Assembly: GCA_021773395.1 (NCBI GenBank)
Contig: JAJFKB010000002.1
Location: 434,001 to 498,000 of the forward strand
Source of the DNA: Gammaproteobacteria bacterium
Lineage (GTDB): Bacteria > Pseudomonadota > Gammaproteobacteria > Pseudomonadales > IMCC2047
DNA: 64,000 nt
Reading direction: 5' to 3'
Position 1 is the first letter of the stretch. Every line of letters starts with the position of its first letter. Made by a program: the position numbers and the translations under genes. The notes under the pieces were generated by a model that searched no databases, had not been told where the DNA came from, and saw only the letters and a list, made by a program, of their open reading frames with translations. Positions 55,507 to 63,083 of this stretch are shown one piece after another.

Positions 55507-56057
55507 TAAAACCACTCCCGCCAATACTGCCTTACACGCTCTCGGTAACGCTGAGCGCTGTCGAGCGATTCCGCGTCCTGGCCGGGGTCGTGGTAGCGAC
55601 CAACCGCCTCCCACCAGTCATCAGTCTGCTCAAACTGCTCATGCAGAATCGTAGCTCCGGCGCTGAGGTTCTTAATGGGCACTAGCGATTCATCAATCGT
55701 GGTAAACCGTTGCCCGTGCCAACGCCAGTTAACCTGCATCAACCCGATATCGACGGACTGCTGTTTTCGAATAGCCTGGGAAACCCGGTGAATTGCATCT
55801 TGCTGGGATTCGCAAAAGACGCTTTGACCATCGATATTCAACGCCCAGGGCCACGGTACCCGATCACCATGATAATGCGTGCCACTTTCTGTCAACGCTA
55901 TCGCATAGAGAATATCGACAGGGACTTGATGACTCTTCGCAACAATCAAATAGGCCACTGGCACGTCTTCCAATGCCACCGCCGCCACTGATTGCATCAA
56001 TGTCACCCCGGCGATCCACCGTTTAACCAAACAAGACCTCATCAAATAAGGCTTCAT
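55506..56057 (-). CDS. Lytic transglycosylase of the ICE
   Basis: A 183-residue exported SLT-type lytic transglycosylase. Signal peptide about residues 12-28, catalytic Glu in IALTESGTHYH (about residue 57), and the family motif DIGLMQVNWRWHG (about 102). It opens the peptidoglycan for T4SS assembly, as VirB1/PilT-like proteins do. It overlaps the upstream TIGR03759 gene by four bases. Confidence 0.88.
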   Translation of the reverse strand: MKPYLMRSCLVKRWIAGVTLMQSVAAVALEDVPVAYLIVAKSHQVPVDILYAIALTESGTHYHGDRVPWPWALNIDGQSVFCESQQDAIHRVSQAIRKQQSVDIGLMQVNWRWHGQRFTTIDESLVPIKNLSAGATILHEQFEQTDDWWEAVGRYHDPGQDAESLDSAQRYRERVRQYWREWF

Positions 56058-56884
56058 ATTCCCAAACTCTCCCTGCTCAACTGAAAGAAACGTCCATTGC
56101 GTTTTAAGAAGATCGGCATAGCATCTGCCGTTGAAACCGTGGATTGACTCTTCAATCGCTGTAGTAACCCCTCATCACGGTTCAAAGTGAGATTCCCCCC
56201 ATTGAACCAGGCCGTTTTTATAGCGTGGGCATTCGCCCATGCTCTAACAGCCCCATCATCTTGAGCATCGCGGACGTATACATCGACACCGCTTTGCTGA
56301 GTACTCGACAATAAACTTATTAATCGGCTTATAACCGGCAAGCACTCACGGCAGCTTGTCGGTACAAAAAGAAGCAGACGGTCACCATCAACAAAGCGTT
56401 TTTGCGCTAATCGTTTCGCGTCCTTCATTGCAGACTTCTGTTGCTGGTGCGCAAAGTAAGGAGCCAACAGGCGGCGATCTAACATCTTTGCACTGGGGAA
56501 CAGACGTTCGAAAGCAGCGTGGTAGGCTTGTTGAAATTGCAACGTGCGCCCGGTTAAATCAAATTCCTGTTGCGCATACAGTTCGGCGTAACGCTGTTCT
56601 TCCTGCGGAGACTCTGCAAACATCCCAAGCGCTAACAATGGGTCAAGGTCGGGACTCCATTTTCCTAATGGGCCACGCATTAAATCGAGATAACGTTGAT
56701 ACTCTTCTTCATCCAATCTCCACCGTTTCGCCAAGGTCTGTAACTCAATAGTTCGGCTGATCGGCGTTTCAGTACCAGGGGTTTTGGATGCGTGCGTAAA
56801 AGCCCCATTCGTATCTGCAATCGCGGCACTAGAAACAGGCAATAATAAAATCAACCCCATCGCTAAAGTCCGTGGGTAATTCAC
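56054..56884 (-). CDS. ICE protein TIGR03759/PFL_4693
   Basis: A 276-residue exported protein with signal peptide (about residues 5-23). The N-terminal block (WRLDEEEYQRYLDLMRGPLG at about 55-74, and LDPLLALGMFAES) defines TIGR03759. The C-terminal half looks thioredoxin-like: FVPTSCRECLPVIS has C-x2-C near residue 178, with DVYVRDAQDD after it. A periplasmic thiol-linked folding role in pilus assembly is inferred. Overlaps PilL by four bases. Confidence 0.85.
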   Translation of the reverse strand: MNYPRTLAMGLILLLPVSSAAIADTNGAFTHASKTPGTETPISRTIELQTLAKRWRLDEEEYQRYLDLMRGPLGKWSPDLDPLLALGMFAESPQEEQRYAELYAQQEFDLTGRTLQFQQAYHAAFERLFPSAKMLDRRLLAPYFAHQQQKSAMKDAKRLAQKRFVDGDRLLLFVPTSCRECLPVISRLISLLSSTQQSGVDVYVRDAQDDGAVRAWANAHAIKTAWFNGGNLTLNRDEGLLQRLKSQSTVSTADAMPIFLKRNGRFFQLSRESLGI

Positions 56885-57717
56885 GGTGTCACCTCACGCT
56901 GAATCCATAGACCATAGTGCTCGTCAACTAGCTGACTGGCTTCAAATGCAGTTGGCAGCGTTTCAGGATTAACAGGCGGGATTTTCAGCGTTTTTCCTGC
57001 CAGTAGATGATTCATGTTGTCATTAGCAAACGCATGGGGATTCGCACGAAAGAGGTAAACCAAAACTTGGTCGATTGTCATACCCGTGAGATTAAGCTGA
57101 CTGGCGATGTGACTTAAACTATCGCCCCGCTGCACCGGCCCGTAGGTTTGATGTTCTTGCTGAGCGCCTGTAATTGACTCCAGATCCTTCGGTGGCAATA
57201 AATTTGTTTCTTTCTGATCCAGCCATTGTTGTTTGGCGATCTCCCTATCTTCAGCTGCAGCGAATTGACCAAACCCTTTACGCAACTGATAGCGCACTGA
57301 ACGCTTAACTGGATTTATTAGAGGTCGAAAACTTTTCCCGCCCAGGGTGATCAACGCATCCATTAACGTCATCGACTCCAAATTCCTATGCGGTTCGGGA
57401 AGCATCAAAATCAACAAAAGGTACTGTTCATCAACTTCTGGAGAGTCTTCTAATTGAAAACCATAGGGCTTCAGCAGGTAGTCCAGCGACCCTCCTACCG
57501 TGGTAATTTGCTCAGGTACTCGGATATCAACGATGCTTTTCAGCAAGTCAGTTTGTGCGCTCTCCGGCCCCATCGGAACAGAAAGATAGCGACTCTCAAG
57601 GATACGACTATCCTCCGTATCCGTAGTGTCTGCCTGCACCGTTAATGGAAGAGCGAAGACTATCGTCAGTATCGCCCCCCACCTGCCAATCACTGTCTCT
57701 CGCATGAATACCACCAT
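56881..57717 (-). CDS. pilL: ICE protein PilL, PFGI-1 class (TIGR03748), with LysM-like end
   Basis: A 278-residue exported protein. Signal peptide about residues 10-29; the PilL core has RYLSVPMGP, then LDYLLKPYGFQL and MTLMDALITLGG. Near the C-terminus is a FimV-like LysM segment: VQRGDSLSHIASQL, then LLAGKTLKIP. It belongs to the type IV pilus-like genes at the start of the PFGI-1 transfer block and probably binds peptidoglycan. First gene of the unit that runs to TIGR03747. Starts at 57717 or 57705 (MRET) are both possible. The AAAGCTTT motif lies 60 bases upstream. Confidence 0.8.
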   Translation of the reverse strand: MVVFMRETVIGRWGAILTIVFALPLTVQADTTDTEDSRILESRYLSVPMGPESAQTDLLKSIVDIRVPEQITTVGGSLDYLLKPYGFQLEDSPEVDEQYLLLILMLPEPHRNLESMTLMDALITLGGKSFRPLINPVKRSVRYQLRKGFGQFAAAEDREIAKQQWLDQKETNLLPPKDLESITGAQQEHQTYGPVQRGDSLSHIASQLNLTGMTIDQVLVYLFRANPHAFANDNMNHLLAGKTLKIPPVNPETLPTAFEASQLVDEHYGLWIQREVTP

Positions 57718-57776
57718 TCATCCAATCATTAAAAACGGTCATCAGATTAGTGATGGCAGCTTGCTAGTGGCAGCGA

Positions 57777-57784
57777 AAAGCTTT
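57777..57784 (-). promoter_or_regulatory. AAAGCTTT-centred motif, copy B
   Basis: On the minus strand ATGAAAGCTTTTCG, 60 bases upstream of the PilL start. See copies A (8606-8613) and C (27999-28006). Confidence 0.45.
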
Positions 57785-57837
57785 CATGGACAAAAGAAAG
57801 AATAGGATTGATCGATTTTCAAGAAGGGAGGGAGAAG

Positions 57838-57876
57838 TAAAAATGATAAAGGCCTGACGGGAGTCAGACCTTTATC
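57838..57876 (-). terminator. Rho-independent terminator downstream of 57882-58241 gene
   Basis: A 14-bp stem with one mismatch (GATAAAGGTCTGAC pairing across a 4-base loop) is followed on the minus strand by ATTTTTA. This ends the transcript of the small gene and isolates the PilL unit. Confidence 0.75.
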
Positions 57877-57881
57877 GTGGG

Positions 57882-58241
57882 TTACTGGGCAAAGGCCAGT
57901 TGATCATTAACTTCTAGTCGCATAGCCGGTGTTGGCTGCCAGTGCTTCAGTACTACGAGGGTTTCCCACCGTACACTTGAGACACCTATCATCGACGTTT
58001 CTGTCAACTGACCTTGCAGCTGTGTTAACAACGCACGGGTACTGTAACTTTCTGAGATTGTGCCTTCGGCACTGATACTCAGGATATTTTCCTCAATGCC
58101 TATATCGATATAGCCTGCATCGACAAACTCGATTTCTCGTAACTTGCTGAGAACAGATCGCACAACAGCATTATCGGCATCTGCTTTGAGTTTTACTGCA
58201 CCTCGCATTTCCAGGTACTCCATCATCTTTCTCCTCATCAT
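57882..58241 (-). CDS. Hypothetical small soluble protein
   Basis: A 119-residue soluble protein, monocistronic between a leader hairpin and a strong terminator. It starts with MM-RRKMMEYLEMRG after AGGAGAAAG. The middle (VVRSVLSKLREIEFVDAGYIDIGIEENILSI, described as about residues 25-55) has alternating strand and helix character. I do not recognise a family. Its isolated, regulated-looking unit suggests an ICE control or accessory role, which is only inference. Confidence 0.6.
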   Translation of the reverse strand: MMRRKMMEYLEMRGAVKLKADADNAVVRSVLSKLREIEFVDAGYIDIGIEENILSISAEGTISESYSTRALLTQLQGQLTETSMIGVSSVRWETLVVLKHWQPTPAMRLEVNDQLAFAQ

Positions 58242-58263
58242 TGAATGAACAAGAGAAAGATGT

Positions 58264-58291
58264 CCCTACGGGAAATCATTCTCCCGTAGGG
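58264..58291 (-). promoter_or_regulatory. Leader hairpin upstream of 57882-58241 gene
   Basis: Perfect 10-bp inverted repeat CCCTACGGGA-N8-TCCCGTAGGG about 23 bases upstream of the start codon. Layout recalls the hairpin upstream of the radC-like gene (3017-3048), though the sequence differs. Confidence 0.5.
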
Positions 58292-58584
58292 GTGGTATAA
58301 CTGGCTAGCGTATCAGCGGTTGCTTGCAACGTTTTCGAGCCATACCGATTAATTGGCAGCGTAACTGCCGGGTACTATTGAGACTGCAATAGCCACAGTG
58401 TGATTCGTCATGAGGATTCAGCGTCAAGGAGGAACGCAGGCGTTAGCCGAGTAGTCCTTGATGTGCCGATCCTTTTTACCCTTTCAAAGGGGTTGCAGTG
58501 CTGCTGCAACCTCTGCTACCGGCGAGGGCGGGAAGGCCCAGCGGTCAGGGCAGCGCCCGTTGAGCGTAACTCCTTAATGGTTGC
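58292..58584. other. Non-coding stretch downstream of the integrase
   Basis: Part of a roughly 340-base gap. It holds copy 2 of the dispersed CTATTG-N6-CAATAG repeat (58375-58392). Near the integrase end it has two hairpins: GGTTGCAG-N5-CTGCAACC (about 58490-58510) and CCTTTCAAAGG just before it. Read on the minus strand these follow the integrase stop and may terminate it. A short frame encoding a CGYCSLNS peptide runs over the repeat but has no convincing start. Confidence 0.4.
58375..58392. repeat. Dispersed hairpin repeat copy 2
   Basis: CTATTG-AGACTG-CAATAG, same arms as copies at 3730-3749 and 60090-60107. Confidence 0.5.
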
Positions 58585-59451
58585 TTACCGACCGAGATAC
58601 ACAGCCGTGATTTGCTCACGCTCATGACCGAGTTCCTGAGAAATCGCCCAGCGGGCTACCTGATCATTCGCGCGTTCCTCTTCAGTGAGTTCACTGCTAG
58701 ATGGGCCACCACAGGCCGGGGCCTGTTTTCCGGTGAGTTCGTAATATCGCTCTTGTGCATAGCGGTGACGCAAACCATGTAACTTGGATAACCCTGCCTT
58801 TTGCGTCTCTCGTTCATAGAGGCGCATTTGCTGAACATACATCAGGTGGGATGGAATCAATGAGCCTTTCCCTGCTACCAATCGTGCGCGCCTGAGAACA
58901 TCTCGCTGCTCGTCGGTTCGTATAGGGATTTCCCGTGCCCGCCCTCCTTTACACCAGGTAGATTTCAGACGAATGTAGGTATTTCGGTCTGCGTAATCCG
59001 GACTGAACTTGATCGCTTCTTCCCGCCTCAGGCCAAAGGCTTTTTGCAGTTCCAGGCTGATTCTTAAATGCGGGTCGCTAATTTTTTCAAGCAGCTCCTG
59101 GTCCAGGTCACGCGCTTTCGACACGTTAGTAACAAAGACCCGAGAGTCAATGCCGTAATAGGCATTGTCCTTAGCCACGACATTTTGCTTACCGATTTTT
59201 TCAGCCCACCACCGCAATGCGGCGAGACGATTTTTTATCGTGCCGGGAGTTAGCCCTTCTTCGAGATATTTGGCGACCAACGCATCAACATGCTTAGGTT
59301 TGAGAGATTTCGCCTCCATACGCCGATAGCCCAATTCATTAAGATGATTCGCCATCGTTTGTAACAACTGGAAACGTTCAGCTTGTGTGGCACGACTGCC
59401 GTCCTGATTGCGTTGACATAAATCCTTTAGTTGATAATTGAGATCTTTCAC
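58585..59451 (-). CDS. Tyrosine recombinase, Integrase_1 type
   Basis: A 288-residue tyrosine recombinase with SAM-like N-domain (about residues 1-95; NYQLKDLCQRNQDGSRATQ) and catalytic domain (about 100-288). Catalytic residues: Arg in FGLRREEAIK (about 147), H-x-x-R in LHGLRHRYAQE (about 230), His in SQELGHEREQ and final Tyr in ITAVYLGR, almost at the C-terminus. The frame is open to 59610, but the real start is GTG 59451, with GAGGAG seven bases upstream; this removes about 53 residues unrelated to the family. It may act in excision of the ICE or in resolving dimers. Regions with large inverted repeats lie directly upstream. Confidence 0.85.
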   Translation of the reverse strand: MKDLNYQLKDLCQRNQDGSRATQAERFQLLQTMANHLNELGYRRMEAKSLKPKHVDALVAKYLEEGLTPGTIKNRLAALRWWAEKIGKQNVVAKDNAYYGIDSRVFVTNVSKARDLDQELLEKISDPHLRISLELQKAFGLRREEAIKFSPDYADRNTYIRLKSTWCKGGRAREIPIRTDEQRDVLRRARLVAGKGSLIPSHLMYVQQMRLYERETQKAGLSKLHGLRHRYAQERYYELTGKQAPACGGPSSSELTEEERANDQVARWAISQELGHEREQITAVYLGR

Positions 59452-59713
59452 AGACAACTCCTCGTCGAGAATTAAAGCGTGTTCACATTCTCGAAAAAGA
59501 AGACGTACTGAGTCGTTAGTTAACCTTTCAAGGCCGAAGGAAATAATCTTCAAGGATTTATTAATGCATCTATCTGATGCCAGTAGCAGGCAGCCATGCG
59601 GAACAGGCATTGAATCAAGGAAATTCTGCCAAAGGTTAGTGGATCGTGCGTTACAGATAGTTTCGTTAGATTGTCTAATCGTTCCGGTCAGGTTTGTTGT
59701 CCGTTCCTTACCT

Positions 59714-59782
59714 AAGACGACTGTTCTGAACGGACAAGTTGCCCTATGGAACAGACGTGCGACCGTTCAGAACAGTCGTCTT
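59714..59782. repeat. 20-bp perfect inverted repeat with 29-bp spacer
   Basis: Left arm 59714-59733 (AAGACGACTGTTCTGAACGG) and right arm 59763-59782 are exact complements. It lies 263 bases upstream of the integrase start. Could be a recombinase core or accessory site, a nic-site region or a regulator target. Confidence 0.7.
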
Positions 59783-60058
59783 CAAGCTGGAACAGTGCGG
59801 TGTTGAAGTTTTGGTCAGTGTTTATGACTGTCCAACCACCACAGTGGATGGAGAAGCAATTTCAAAAACAGATTGCTAACGTCACGGGACACCACTCCCA
59901 CAAAACCTGAATAGCGGCATAACCAACAATGCCAATCCCCGGATGGGTACGACGCTGTTTCGTTTTCACGCTTTAGACAGCACTACTACCTTCGTTTTTT
60001 CTTTTGCCAGGCATTTCTCCTCTGTTAAGTGATAAGCCACTCATCGCGGTTGCGTGAG

Positions 60059-60115
60059 TCAACTTGAAAAGCTCTTTCGAGCCGGTTTGCTATTGAGAGT
60101 GCAATAGCCACACAT
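60059..60115 (-). other. Tiny 18-codon frame MCGYCTLNS over repeat copy 3
   Basis: ATG-started frame encoding MCGYCTLNSKPARKSFSS. It is the third frame in the window with a YC-x-LNS peptide, always over the CTATTG hairpin. Probably a by-product of the DNA repeat, possibly a leader peptide. Confidence 0.2.
60090..60107. repeat. Dispersed hairpin repeat copy 3
   Basis: CTATTG-AGAGTG-CAATAG. Confidence 0.5.
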
Positions 60116-60222
60116 GGAATCTTAATTATCAGTGAAGCGAAGAAAATCCACCCTAATAATGCTTTCATCATGTCAGGAATTTTTATTGAGGCCAGTTCTC
60201 ATGAGGGTTAGCGATTCATCGC

Positions 60223-60260
60223 ACCCCACGTCACTGCATTTTTTTGCAGTGACGTGGGGT
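60223..60260. repeat. 16-bp perfect inverted repeat with T6 loop
   Basis: Left arm ACCCCACGTCACTGCA (60223-60238), six T, right arm 60245-60260 exact complement. Free hairpin with a very stable stem and no T-run after it, so not an ordinary terminator. Possible protein-binding palindrome or single-strand hairpin. Confidence 0.7.
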
Positions 60261-60591
60261 ATACAAATAGTAAATTGGTGCGAGGGAGAGGGCTTGCACC
60301 TCTCTACGTTTCTCTTAGCACAGCAGATACCTACACAACTGATTAATCTCTCATTTGGATTGGAATGTCCCACTATGGCCTCGCAGAAACGCCACCCCGC
60401 ACCACACGCTTGATTGAACGAATGAATTGCTCATAAGAACCTCCTTAACAAAATTAATCGCTGCAAAAGCCCAAAATTCCAACCCAAACAAGATACTCAC
60501 AGTTATTTCAATATCTACCTTTATTGCCAAGTCTTTACCGCCACAAAACCCTACGGCTAAAAATTATTTCTGCATATTCTACGCAGATACG

Positions 60592-61713
60592 TTACTCAGG
60601 CCATCCTTCATTCAAATGAAAAATGGTCGATAGTGATATGCCGTCATTCCAACACATTTTATTGCCTTCAGGAATCGCATGTGGGAAGCAACACAACTTA
60701 TTGGTTAACGGATGCTTCGCCCATGGATTAAAATAGATCGTTTGCCTGCGTACTGCCATTGATGATGGTCGTAGATCGTTAAAAATCCACGCACCACTCA
60801 CTCTGGTGTGCTGTGGACCGCCTTTTCCATACCATGCACCATTGGGAGCCCGCTCCATTCGATGCTCACTATCAACATTTCCAATTTTATAGACATATTG
60901 CTCTTGGCCATATAAGGCTTGCATCTCATCTATATCCTCAAGATTAAATGCATTGAGATTCACCGCAACCAGCAGCGGTTTATCAAGCTCCCCGTATTTG
61001 CTTCCTTTCATTTTGATAGCATTTCTAATTGGACTCCAGGCATCAACTATTCCACCACCTCCAGCACCGATACCAATCAACCTTGTACTTTTACCTCTTC
61101 TTTCCAGTTTTAATGGAATCGGTCTCAACTGTAAAACCCAATCTTCATGATGCCACTCAAAAGGAGGAATCGAAAAAAGGTCACCTTCGTCGATTTGGGC
61201 TTGAATGCCTTCGAGTTCTAATGAGTCCAGCCACCTATGCACGGCTTTTGTGATCTTTTTCCCGCTGGGTTGGCTTGTTGGAAATCCCTCGTCATCTACC
61301 GCCACCATAAAATATTGATGCGGGTTTGCATTTAGATAATCGTAAACCAACCCTTTTCGGGCTTCTGCTGCCGGATCTGCCTCATTGTTTTCAGAGGCCA
61401 ATACAGCCTCCAAGTAAAATTCTTCACCGTATTCATCTTTCACCAGAAAATCCGGTTTGGAACGATTGCCATTAGGTAACGTAGGATGGACTGATAATTC
61501 GAAGCCGCTTCTGAGTAATGTCTCATGCAACGTCAATTCAAAGGTTGCAGACAGGAAATGTCTGTTGTCGCCCGACCTAATACGCGCAATCAGTTCGCCT
61601 ACCTCATCCTTCGGATAATGTGCAGCGAACTCTTCCATCAGCGCCCTTACCCGCGCAAACTCAGGTCTTGATGAGCGATTATAAAACTCGAAGTCGGATT
61701 CGTTACTCCGCAT
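60592..61713 (-). CDS. Uncharacterised protein with nuclease-like core
   Basis: About 373 residues, cytoplasmic. The N-terminal third has a recurring island-protein pattern: FYNRSSRPEFARVRALMEEF, HFLSATFELTLHETLLRSGF, LSVHPTLPNGNRSKPDFLV and EFYLEAVLAS. The PDF...EFYLEA arrangement looks like a PD-(D/E)XK fold with Ala where Lys is expected, so it may be inactive or variant. The C-terminal half is unknown (RRQTIYFNPWAKHPL). The ATG at 61713 is preferred over GTG 61749, but neither has a good Shine-Dalgarno. No partner gene is adjacent. A defence or accessory role is a guess from fold and location. Confidence 0.55.
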   Translation of the reverse strand: MRSNESDFEFYNRSSRPEFARVRALMEEFAAHYPKDEVGELIARIRSGDNRHFLSATFELTLHETLLRSGFELSVHPTLPNGNRSKPDFLVKDEYGEEFYLEAVLASENNEADPAAEARKGLVYDYLNANPHQYFMVAVDDEGFPTSQPSGKKITKAVHRWLDSLELEGIQAQIDEGDLFSIPPFEWHHEDWVLQLRPIPLKLERRGKSTRLIGIGAGGGGIVDAWSPIRNAIKMKGSKYGELDKPLLVAVNLNAFNLEDIDEMQALYGQEQYVYKIGNVDSEHRMERAPNGAWYGKGGPQHTRVSGAWIFNDLRPSSMAVRRQTIYFNPWAKHPLTNKLCCFPHAIPEGNKMCWNDGISLSTIFHLNEGWPE

Positions 61714-61749
61714 AGGAGTAGCATCACTTCTTTGAACAAGATCAAACAC

Positions 61750-62280
61750 ACGGCTACCAGCTTTATTTTAGCGATATCTCTCATGGCTTGTTTGAATCTA
61801 ATCATTTTTAGCTTCTTGCCTACTCGTCCCATATTAAATCGCTTAGTAGTTGAAGGCGTATTGCTGGCTATCCAGCTGAACAGTTCCAATCATAGTCATA
61901 TCAAGTAAAAATATGAATGCTCTTATCGCTTATACCTCCATTCAGTGTGATGGCGTTTTTACGGGCTTTACCGGGTTCGCTATACGCTCATTCCCCGATG
62001 GGGAACTGCCGCCCTTCCAATCCCTAACGCTTCAGCCCTCCGGGCTGCTTAAATTCAGTAATAACCCCACGCTGATCCAACCCCGCTAGGGGCTTTGCCC
62101 CACGCGCATTGCAAGTGCAAGGCTTCGCGCTTCCTCGCCCGTTCAGACTCCCCCGCTTCGCTCCTCCACTTAGCTGCGGCTTCCGGTGAGCCACCTGCAA
62201 TTTGCTACCCCCACGCTTCGCCAGCGGTGCAGGAGCGCAGACGGGCGCTGCGCCCGTTAAACAACAAGTGAGGAAAAATC
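61750..62280. other. Hairpin-dense GC-rich non-coding region
   Basis: From about 61960 the sequence turns visibly GC-rich, unlike both neighbours. It carries at least six perfect short hairpins: 61991-62005, 62033-62047, 62081-62092, 62089-62101, 62109-62120 and 62241-62257. No gene is apparent. The arrangement suggests an origin of transfer or replication, or a long structured leader of the DUF1249 gene. Confidence 0.45.
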
Positions 62281-62703
62281 ATGAGAAAGACAATTTATGA
62301 AACCAACTATGACCGGCTGATTAAGCTGGGTGTTATTACTAATGTGGGGGCTGTAACCGACCAATATCGCCGCAGCCAGGTAGCGGGGCTGATGGATTGG
62401 GTGGTCGAGCGATTACCACATCTCGACGGTGCTTCCGGCAATGATGAAGGCATTGCAGTGTCGTTAGCGCATTACTTTGAGCAGAACGGCGATATGTGCA
62501 AAGATCCTGAAATGGTGGTGCTTATCTACCCGTCGCAGCGGATGGTGGAAGCCTTTACCTTTGAAATATCGATACCGCCGATCTACCAGCAAGTCTTTCC
62601 AGAGCCAAGGAAGTTATACCCTCACCTGCGTAAGGAACTGAATGCGTTTTTACGGCAGTGGCTGAATAATCTAATTGCACAACAGCATTTCGTATCAGAG
62701 TAA
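62281..62703 (+). CDS. DUF1249-like protein
   Basis: A 140-residue soluble protein: ETNYDRLIKLG at the N-terminus, MVVLIYPSQRMVEAF in the middle and LYPHLRKELNAFLRQWL near the end, matching the DUF1249/YqiB pattern (NYxRLxxL; RLYPDARMxEV; KxxLNxFLxxWL). Function unknown. It is a frequent companion of integrase-side genes in PFGI-type ICEs. GAGG lies eight bases before the ATG. It is transcribed away from the hairpin-rich region. Confidence 0.6.
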   Translation: MRKTIYETNYDRLIKLGVITNVGAVTDQYRRSQVAGLMDWVVERLPHLDGASGNDEGIAVSLAHYFEQNGDMCKDPEMVVLIYPSQRMVEAFTFEISIPPIYQQVFPEPRKLYPHLRKELNAFLRQWLNNLIAQQHFVSE

Positions 62704-62804
62704 TTTTTTTAGCGCATTGAAAGATTTATGGCAGAAAGGCGATAGAAGAGTTGTTAGTGTTCTCGCTCGATATATCGATAAATTGAGTAGATGGAATAAT
62801 AGCC

Positions 62805-63083
62805 GTGGGTAATACCAGAAAAGCCAAGCACAGGGATAATGGGAGCACCGTCAATTCAGGGAAGACGCTGATCAGCCGCAGAACATTACTAACGATGATT
62901 CCCCTCTCGGATCGCACCATCTACAATCTGGAAAAACGCGGCGAGTTTCCTCGCCGCATCGTATTAACAAGTCGCAATGTAGCATGGGATCTAGCGGAAG
63001 TAGAACATTGGATTGAAGAACGTAAACAATCGGACACCAAGGCCATCAGGCCGGGTATGCCTCTAATTCTCGGTTCACGTTAG
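62805..63083 (+). CDS. alpA: AlpA family regulator
   Basis: A 92-residue protein with the AlpA/HTH_17 core: LISRRTLLTMIPLSDRTIYNLEKRGEFPRRI, followed by VAWDLAEVEHWIEER. AlpA proteins activate P4-type integrases and promote excision of islands, and this gene lies tail-to-tail with such an integrase, overlapping by 38 bases. The start is GTG 62805 with GGA upstream; the basic N-terminal tail of 24 residues is not needed for the domain. Confidence 0.8.
   Translation: MGNTRKAKHRDNGSTVNSGKTLISRRTLLTMIPLSDRTIYNLEKRGEFPRRIVLTSRNVAWDLAEVEHWIEERKQSDTKAIRPGMPLILGSR

Larger units (their letters stand above)
59452..60591. other. 1.1-kb non-coding region with large inverted repeats
   Basis: No gene of normal size is convincing here. 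Contents: a 20-bp perfect inverted repeat (59714-59782), copy 3 of the dispersed hairpin (60090-60107), a 16-bp perfect inverted repeat (60223-60260), and a small TTAGA-TTG-TCTAA dyad near 59667. It must also contain the integrase promoter. A candidate for oriT, a recombination site or a regulatory locus. Confidence 0.4.

Noticed and set aside
55507..55614. Long start for the TIGR03765 protein
   Set aside because: The extension lies inside the transglycosylase gene; ATG 55506 places a signal peptide at the N-terminus.
59452..59610. Integrase N-terminal extension
   Set aside because: The frame is open, but GTG 59451 has GAGGAG at good distance and matches the family start; the upstream residues look random.
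61647..61889. 80-aa minus-strand ORF
   Set aside because: It overlaps the start of the nuclease-like gene in another frame, shows no domain and lacks a ribosome-binding site.
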